36,569 nt of DNA from DATBIO01 sp036556965. GTDB taxonomy: Bacteria; Acidobacteriota; Vicinamibacteria; Fen-336. Position 1 is the stretch's first letter. Every line of letters begins with the position of its first letter. Position numbers and translations under genes: made by a program. The stretch covers positions 1 through 36,569 of the forward strand of contig DATBIO010000004.1 of assembly GCA_036556965.1 (NCBI GenBank). The letters are read 5' to 3'. The notes under the pieces are model-generated. The model was not told the DNA's origin. It ran no database searches and was given only the letters and a program-made list of their open reading frames with translations. Below, in pieces: positions 32,451-36,569 of the stretch.

Positions 32451-33413
32451 GTGAGCGAGCGCGCCCCGTCCGAGCTCTCCGACGCGGACCTGGTGGCCGC
32501 GCTGGCGCGCCGCGCCCAGGGGGCGCGCGGGGCGACGGTGGGCCTCGTCGTGCACCTGGCCGAGCTCGACGCGCGCCGCCTGCACCTGGCCGCGGGCTTC
32601 CCCTCGCTCTTCGTCTACGCCACGGAGGCGCTCCGCCTCTCCGAGCACGACGCGTACAACCAGATCGAGGCGGCGCGGATGGCCCGGCGTTTTCCCGAGG
32701 TCGTGGCGCGGCTGGCCGACGGATCGCTGAACCTGGCCACCCTGCGGCTGCTCGCGCCGCACCTCACCGCCGGCAACGCGGGCGCGCTCCTGGCGGCGGC
32801 GCGCGGCCGGACGCGGCGCGAGCTGGAGGAGGTCCTGGCCCGCAGGTACCCGCAGCCCGACGTTCCCCCGCAGGTCCGCAAGCTGCCCGCGCCGCCGGCC
32901 ACGCTGATCGCGCCGTGCGTGCCCGGCGCGGGAGCGCCCTGGCCCGCCACCACGCCGCGCGCGCCCGGCCGCTACGAGGTCCGCATGACGGTGGGCGCCG
33001 AGACCGTCCAGAAGCTCCGCCGCGCCCAGGACCTGCTGCGGCACTCCCTGCCCGCGGGCGATCCCGCCCTCGTGGTGGACCGCGCGCTGGCCGCGCTGCT
33101 CGAGCAGCTGGCGCGCGGCAAGCTCGCGTGCACGGAGCGCCCGCGCGCGGGGGCGCCCCCCGCCGCGGGCTCCCGCCACGTGCCCGCCACCGTCCGCCGC
33201 GCGGTCTGGACGCGGGACGGCGGGCGCTGCGCCTTCACCGCGGCGAGCGGCCGGCGCTGCGCGGCCAAGGGCTTCCTGGAGTTCCACCACGTGCAGCCCT
33301 ACGGCGCGGGGGGAGAGGCGACGGCCGGGAACATCCAGCTCCGCTGCCGCGCCCACAACGCCTACGAGGCCGAGCTCTTCTACGGCGCCGACCGCCGCCC
33401 CGGGACGAGTTGA
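32451..33413 (+). CDS. HNH-motif nuclease-like protein (DUF222-type architecture)
   Basis: The protein has 320 residues from a GTG start. Residues 1-130 are helical and resemble the N-terminal region of the DUF222/HNH family (LSDADLVAALARRA, then AGFPSLFVYATEALRLSEHDAYNQI). The C-terminal HNH domain (about 240-310) reads RRAVWTRDGGRCAFTAASGRRCAAKGFLEF, with paired Cys suited to hold zinc, then FHHVQPYGAGGEATAGNIQLRCRAHN, giving the H-H-N-H catalytic and metal residues. These proteins occur in many high-GC genomes, often in multiple copies, and their biological role is not settled; DNA cleavage is the expected activity. The stop overlaps the TTG of the membrane protein as TTGA, so the two may act together. 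Confidence 0.85.
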   Translation: MSERAPSELSDADLVAALARRAQGARGATVGLVVHLAELDARRLHLAAGFPSLFVYATEALRLSEHDAYNQIEAARMARRFPEVVARLADGSLNLATLRLLAPHLTAGNAGALLAAARGRTRRELEEVLARRYPQPDVPPQVRKLPAPPATLIAPCVPGAGAPWPATTPRAPGRYEVRMTVGAETVQKLRRAQDLLRHSLPAGDPALVVDRALAALLEQLARGKLACTERPRAGAPPAAGSRHVPATVRRAVWTRDGGRCAFTAASGRRCAAKGFLEFHHVQPYGAGGEATAGNIQLRCRAHNAYEAELFYGADRRPGTS

Positions 33414-34030
33414 GCGCCGGCGCCCCGGCCTTCCCGCGCCTGCGCTGGCTCGGCCCGGCCTGGCTCGCCGTCTGGCTGCCCGCGTACCTCTGGCAATACG
33501 GCCCGGCCGTCTTCCTGAACCTGTGCGACGTCGCGGTGATCCTCACCTGCGTGGGCCTGTGGACGGGCAGCCCCCTGCTGCTGTCGAGCCAGGCGCTCTC
33601 CTCGCTGGTGGTGGACGTGGCCTGGAACGTGGACCTGGCCGTGCGCGCTCTCTTCGGGGTCCACCTGGTGGGGGGGACCGGGTACATGTGGGAGCCGAAG
33701 TACCCGCTCTGGCTGCGGCTGCTCTCGCTCTTCCACGTCTGGCTGCCCATCGTCCTGGTCTGGGGCCTGCGGAAGCTGGGCTACGACCGGCGTGCCTTCC
33801 TGGCCCAGTCCGTCCTGGCCGCGGTGGTGATGGCGGCGTCCCGCCTGCTGAGCAACCCCGCGGACAACCAGAACTTCGCCTTCCGCGACCCCTTCCTCGG
33901 GCGCACCTTCGGGCCGGCGCCCGTGCACGTGGCGCTGACCACGGCGGCGCTGGTGGGCCTGCTGTACTGGCCCCTCCACCGCCTGCTCGCGAAGAAGGTC
34001 CGTCCGCCTAGAAGCCCACCCGGCGCATGA
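33410..34030 (+). CDS. Small polytopic membrane protein of unknown function
   Basis: The protein has 206 residues from a TTG start that overlaps the HNH stop as TTGA; no ATG fits. It has about six hydrophobic segments (LGPAWLAVWLPAYLWQYGP, FLNLCDVAVILTCVGLWTG, LLSSQALSSLVVDVAWNVDL, LSLFHVWLPIVLVWGL and two more). Conserved-looking polar motifs lie in loops: GTGYMWEPKYPLWLRL, LGYDRRAF, and NPADNQNFAFRDPFLGRTFGP before the last helix, with WPLHRLLAKK at the end. The Asn/Asp/Arg-rich loop suggests a functional site on one membrane face. I do not recognise a named family, although the Trp/Pro pattern resembles uncharacterised bacterial inner-membrane proteins. It overlaps the convergent dprE2-like gene by 23 bases at its 3' end. 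Confidence 0.72.
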   Translation: MSAGAPAFPRLRWLGPAWLAVWLPAYLWQYGPAVFLNLCDVAVILTCVGLWTGSPLLLSSQALSSLVVDVAWNVDLAVRALFGVHLVGGTGYMWEPKYPLWLRLLSLFHVWLPIVLVWGLRKLGYDRRAFLAQSVLAAVVMAASRLLSNPADNQNFAFRDPFLGRTFGPAPVHVALTTAALVGLLYWPLHRLLAKKVRPPRSPPGA

Positions 34031-34748
34031 CGGCGCGGGGCAGGTTGCGCACGACCAGCATCACCCAGCGCCAGGGCGCGGGGGTGTAGACCTCGGGCCG
34101 GCCGCGGTCGAGGGCGCGCAGCACGTCGCGGGCCACGCCCTCGGGCTCGCCCGCGAACGGGGGCGCGGGCAGGCCGTCCGTCATCGACGTCTTCACGAAA
34201 CCCGGCTTGACGCAGACGACCCTGAGGCCCTGGGCGCGGAACTTGTGGTCCAGGCCCTCCAGGTAGCGGGTGAGCCCGGCCTTGGCGGCGCCATAGATGA
34301 TGACGGGCTTCCGGCCACGCTCGCCGGCCACCGAGCTGAAGACGCAGAGGGTTCCGCCGCCGCGCGCGAGCAGGCGCCGGCGCGCCTCCTCGCAGAAGGC
34401 CACCGTGTGCGCGAAGTCCACGGTCAGGACGCGGCGCGCCAGGTCGGGGTCGGCCTCCAGGCGGTCCTGGGTGGCGAACAGGCCCGCCGTGACCACCACC
34501 GCGTCCAGGCCTCCCAGGCCGCGCTCGGCGGCCTCGAGGGCGGCGGCAAAGCCCTCGGGCCGCTCCAGGTCGCAGGGGGCCATCCCCACGGTGCCGCGGC
34601 CCGCGCGTACCTCCAGGTCGCGCGCGCTCCGGGCCAGATCCTCCGTGTCGCGGCCCAGCAGGAACAGCTCGTCGCCGCGCGCCGCCATGAGGCGGGCCAG
34701 GGCGCGGCCCATGCCCTTGGTGGCGCCGAGGAAGGCGACTTTGGTCAT
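34008..34748 (-). CDS. dprE2: DprE2-like short-chain dehydrogenase (decaprenylphosphoryl-2-keto-ribose reductase type)
   Basis: The protein has 246 residues. The NAD(P) site is FLGATKGMGRAL, catalytic Ser139 lies in VFSSVAGERGRK, and Tyr152-x-x-x-Lys156 in IYGAAKAG. Several stretches closely follow mycobacterial DprE2: SSVAGER, the Y-G-x-x-K-A-G-L core, VKPGFVKTSM, and the C-terminal end TPAPWRWVMLVVRNLPRAV, which in DprE2 reads as an Arg/Tyr/Val/Met-rich tail of the same shape. It would reduce the 2-keto intermediate made by the DprE1-like oxidase, producing polyprenyl-phospho-arabinofuranose from the ribose epimer at the inner membrane. The partner gene is immediately upstream, 76 bases away, with a hairpin between. 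The lipid and sugar in this organism are inferred. Confidence 0.83.
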   Translation of the reverse strand: MTKVAFLGATKGMGRALARLMAARGDELFLLGRDTEDLARSARDLEVRAGRGTVGMAPCDLERPEGFAAALEAAERGLGGLDAVVVTAGLFATQDRLEADPDLARRVLTVDFAHTVAFCEEARRRLLARGGGTLCVFSSVAGERGRKPVIIYGAAKAGLTRYLEGLDHKFRAQGLRVVCVKPGFVKTSMTDGLPAPPFAGEPEGVARDVLRALDRGRPEVYTPAPWRWVMLVVRNLPRAVMRRVGF

Positions 34749-34764
34749 CGACCCCCCACCCTAT

Positions 34765-34786
34765 CCCTCCCCACGTAGGGGGAGGG
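34765..34786. repeat. REP-like hairpin between the dprE1-like and dprE2-like genes
   Basis: CCCTCCCC (34765-34772) and GGGGAGGG (34779-34786) form a perfect 8-base stem around a 6-base loop with ACGT. Palindromes of this CCCTCCCC-loop-GGGGAGGG form are widely dispersed in GC-rich genomes as REP/BIME-like elements. It lies in the 76-base intercistronic gap and could protect or separate the two messages. Confidence 0.5.
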
Positions 34787-34824
34787 GAACGCCTGCTCCG
34801 CGATCTGCCCCGCGCTCCGTTGCC

Positions 34825-36162
34825 TCACGGCGCGTCCCCGAGGAGGCGCACCGACTGCGCGCTGCGGATCCGGCCCTCGGGGTCCCACTTGCGCCGCACG
34901 CAGAGGAACCGCTCGAGGCGCGGCTCCATGGCCCGGAAGTGCTCGGCGCGCGTGAACTGGTCCTTGGCCAGGTAGACGCGGCCGCCGTCGGCGATGACCT
35001 GCTCGTTCAGCGCCGCCACCAGGGCCTCGGTGCCGTCGCGCACGGGAATGTCGAGGGCGATGGAGATGCCCGGCCGCGGGAACGAGAGCAACCCCGCGCC
35101 TTCCGGCCCGCAGTCCTTGATCACGCAGAGCATGGACGCCCCCCCGTGGCGCGTGAGCAGGTCCAGGAAGCGCCGCGCCGCGCCGCGCCCGGCCTCCTCG
35201 GGCAGCACGCACTGGTACTGCGTGAAGCCCCGCGGTCCGTAGAGCCGGTTCCAGTGGCCGATGGCGTCGAGCGGGTAGAGGAAGGCCTCGGGGTGGGTGA
35301 CGCGCGGGCGGCCGCGGCCGCGGGGGACGGCGTAGTAGAGCGCGTTGAAGACGCGCACGGTGAAGCCGTTCAGCACGAAGCCGGGCAGCACGAAGGGGAG
35401 GGCGGGGCGCCGCAGGGGCCGGGGAAGCGAGGGCGGCGCTTCCTCCGGGGTGGCCCAGCGCCCCCGGTGGAGGACGCCCCGCCCCATGCTCGGGCCGCGG
35501 GAGAGGCAGTCGATCCAGCCCATGGTGTAGGGCCAGTGCGGCACCGACTCCTTCAGCGCGTCGATGAAGCGGTCGATGTCGCCGACGCGCACGCTCTCCA
35601 CCATCATCCAGGGGGACGGCACGCGCTGCAGCCGGAACTCCACCTCCAGGATGTGGCCGGTCAGGCCCATGCCTCCCACCGTGGCCCGGAACAGCTCGTT
35701 CTCCGCATGGGGGCCGCACTCCACCAGGCGCCCGTCCGCCGTGCGCAGCCGCAGGGCGGTCACGTGGGCGCCGAAGCAGCCGTCGCGGTGGTGGTTCTTG
35801 CCGTGCACGTCGGCGGCGACCATGCCTCCCAGCGTGATCTGCTGCGTCCCCGGCGCCACGGGGGCGTAGAACCCGCGGGGCAGCAGGGTGCGGTTGAGGG
35901 CGGCCAGGGACAGGCCCGCCTCCGCCCGCAGGAGGGCGGCGGCGGCGTCGAAGGCCAGGATGCGGTCGGCCAGCGTCGAGGCCGCGACCACGGGACGGCT
36001 GGGCGGCGGGAGCGAGGAGTCGCCGTACGAGCGGCCGAGGCCGCGCGTGAGCACGGCGCCTTCCGTCAGCGCCTCGAGGTCCTCGGAGCGCACCTCGCGC
36101 CCGGGCCGGAACACGCGGCCCCAGCCCGAGAGCACCGGCCCGCGGTCAGAGCGGGCGCTCAA
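34825..36162 (-). CDS. dprE1: DprE1-like FAD-binding oxidoreductase (decaprenylphosphoryl-ribose oxidase type)
   Basis: The protein has 445 residues from TTG 36162, overlapping thyX by 17 bases; GTG 36135 is a later option. It is a VAO-type FAD enzyme: RGLGRSYGDSS and APGTQQITLGGMVAADVHGK are FAD-binding, with His120 in VHGKNHH equal to DprE1 His132. FLYPLDAIGHWNRLYGPRGF and TQYQCVLP (Gln315, Gln317) match the substrate pocket, and LAKDQ gives Lys400, equal to Lys418. The residue equal to Cys387 of M. tuberculosis DprE1 is Ala369, in GISIALDIP. It should oxidise the 2-OH of a polyprenyl-phospho-ribose, the first half of epimerisation to arabinose. Its partner is the dprE2-like gene downstream. 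Confidence is high for the family, moderate for the exact substrate. Confidence 0.88.
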   Translation of the reverse strand: MSARSDRGPVLSGWGRVFRPGREVRSEDLEALTEGAVLTRGLGRSYGDSSLPPPSRPVVAASTLADRILAFDAAAALLRAEAGLSLAALNRTLLPRGFYAPVAPGTQQITLGGMVAADVHGKNHHRDGCFGAHVTALRLRTADGRLVECGPHAENELFRATVGGMGLTGHILEVEFRLQRVPSPWMMVESVRVGDIDRFIDALKESVPHWPYTMGWIDCLSRGPSMGRGVLHRGRWATPEEAPPSLPRPLRRPALPFVLPGFVLNGFTVRVFNALYYAVPRGRGRPRVTHPEAFLYPLDAIGHWNRLYGPRGFTQYQCVLPEEAGRGAARRFLDLLTRHGGASMLCVIKDCGPEGAGLLSFPRPGISIALDIPVRDGTEALVAALNEQVIADGGRVYLAKDQFTRAEHFRAMEPRLERFLCVRRKWDPEGRIRSAQSVRLLGDAP

Positions 36163-36569
36163 CGTCGGGGAAGCGGCGCCAGACGGGCACGCCGCAGAAA
36201 TGCTCGCCCTCGGTGCAGGTGGGCGTGATCCGCCCCGCCCGCAGCACGCAGGGCGGGCCCATGTGGCGCGCCAGCCGGGGGTGGACCTGCCGCACCTGGT
36301 CCAGCTCGTCCATGGACGCGCGGTAGATCTCCTCCTGCGCGTTGAAGCACGTGCGCATGACCCACTTGTGGGCGAGGTAGAGGAGGCTGCCCGTCTCGTG
36401 GAAGCGCAGGGCCTTCGCGTTGGGCAGCAGGTACAGCGCGTCCTCCAGGGGCACGCCCATGTCCAGCAGCCGGTTCTTGGCCCCCCAGGCGTCCTCCATG
36501 GCCTGGGCGTAGACCTCGAAGGCCCGCGGGTTGGCCGCCACCAGGGGCGGGGTGACGCAGTCCGGCCGC
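36146..36569 (-). CDS. thyX: FAD-dependent thymidylate synthase ThyX (C-terminal 140 residues; 5' part beyond window)
   Basis: The frame is open to the window edge (RPDCVTPPLVAANP begins it), so the N-terminal half with the RHR motif is missing. What remains shows GVPLEDALYLLPNA, the helix region that precedes the dUMP site, ETGSLLYLAHKWVMRTCFNA followed by QEEIYRAS, which corresponds to the ThyX region with the dUMP-binding Arg and the AQ-x-E-I motif, and GPPCVLRAGRITPTC at the end. The usual NARSL-type motif before it is altered here and the region is about three residues longer than in T. maritima ThyX, as in a divergent subgroup. It makes dTMP from dUMP using methylene-tetrahydrofolate, FAD and NADPH. 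It overlaps the dprE1-like start by 17 bases, so it is first of a three-gene run. Confidence 0.78.
   Translation of the reverse strand, partial: RPDCVTPPLVAANPRAFEVYAQAMEDAWGAKNRLLDMGVPLEDALYLLPNAKALRFHETGSLLYLAHKWVMRTCFNAQEEIYRASMDELDQVRQVHPRLARHMGPPCVLRAGRITPTCTEGEHFCGVPVWRRFPDVERPL

Overview
Organism and style. The window is extremely GC-rich (by eye well above 70%), densely coded on both strands, with no tRNA, rRNA, CRISPR array or recognisable insertion sequence and no gene-free gap longer than about 130 bases. Envelope genes (Wzm/Wzt-type polysaccharide exporter, many lipoprotein or signal-peptide proteins) point to a diderm bacterium. The mix of hpnCDE, threonine-type sulfatase-fold proteins ending in an ALGY motif, a DprE1/DprE2 pair and many GTG/TTG starts fits an uncultivated soil or sediment lineage such as Methylomirabilota/Rokubacteria, Acidobacteriota or a myxococcal relative. 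This placement is inference; the sequence holds no phylogenetic marker that settles it.

Layout. 1-2809 (minus): a truncated GT-C-like membrane protein and a lipoprotein built of eight repeats. 2903-7289 (plus): an ACMSD-family amidohydrolase, an APC-type permease coupled to it, and uvrB. 7294-22937: a surface-glycan locus made of three operons plus one single gene. A minus operon holds a PhyH-type oxygenase and two large paralogous alkaline-phosphatase-superfamily (AP) enzymes. A plus operon holds a long double glycosyltransferase followed by Wzm and Wzt. A second minus operon holds a GT-C-like membrane protein, a GT2 glycosyltransferase and a third AP-superfamily enzyme. A GT4-type glycosyltransferase is divergent from it. 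22975-24435 (minus): an exported DNase I-fold protein followed by an exported, lysine/arginine-rich EF-hand protein. 24456-29700 (plus): an MFS transporter, a malate-dehydrogenase-like protein without catalytic residues, and the squalene genes hpnC-hpnD-hpnE. 29529-31832 (minus): an exported prolyl oligopeptidase whose 3' end overlaps hpnE. 31895-34030 (plus): an SRPBCC protein, an HNH-motif protein and a small membrane protein. 34008-36569 (minus): thyX (5' part missing), dprE1-like and dprE2-like genes.

How the genes work together. The centre most plausibly assembles, decorates and exports a polysaccharide: Wzm/Wzt moves the lipid-linked chain, the GT2/GT4 enzymes build it, and the three AP-fold enzymes may modify it outside the membrane. 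All three AP-fold enzymes have threonine where true sulfatases have the formylglycine-forming cysteine or serine, so they are better candidates for phospho-transfer or phospho-hydrolysis than for sulfate ester cleavage. HpnC/D/E turn farnesyl diphosphate into squalene, the hopanoid precursor. The DprE1/DprE2 pair would epimerise a polyprenyl-phospho-pentose, giving an arabinofuranose donor, which again points to envelope glycan chemistry.

Expression signals. Nearly every gene that opens a transcription unit has a -10-like TANNNT (or near) hexamer only 5-12 bases before its start codon and no Shine-Dalgarno sequence, while genes inside operons are joined by GTGA or TTGA stop/start overlaps or by 11-base overlaps. 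This suggests leaderless or very short-leader transcripts, with the prolyl oligopeptidase and SRPBCC genes as clear Shine-Dalgarno exceptions.
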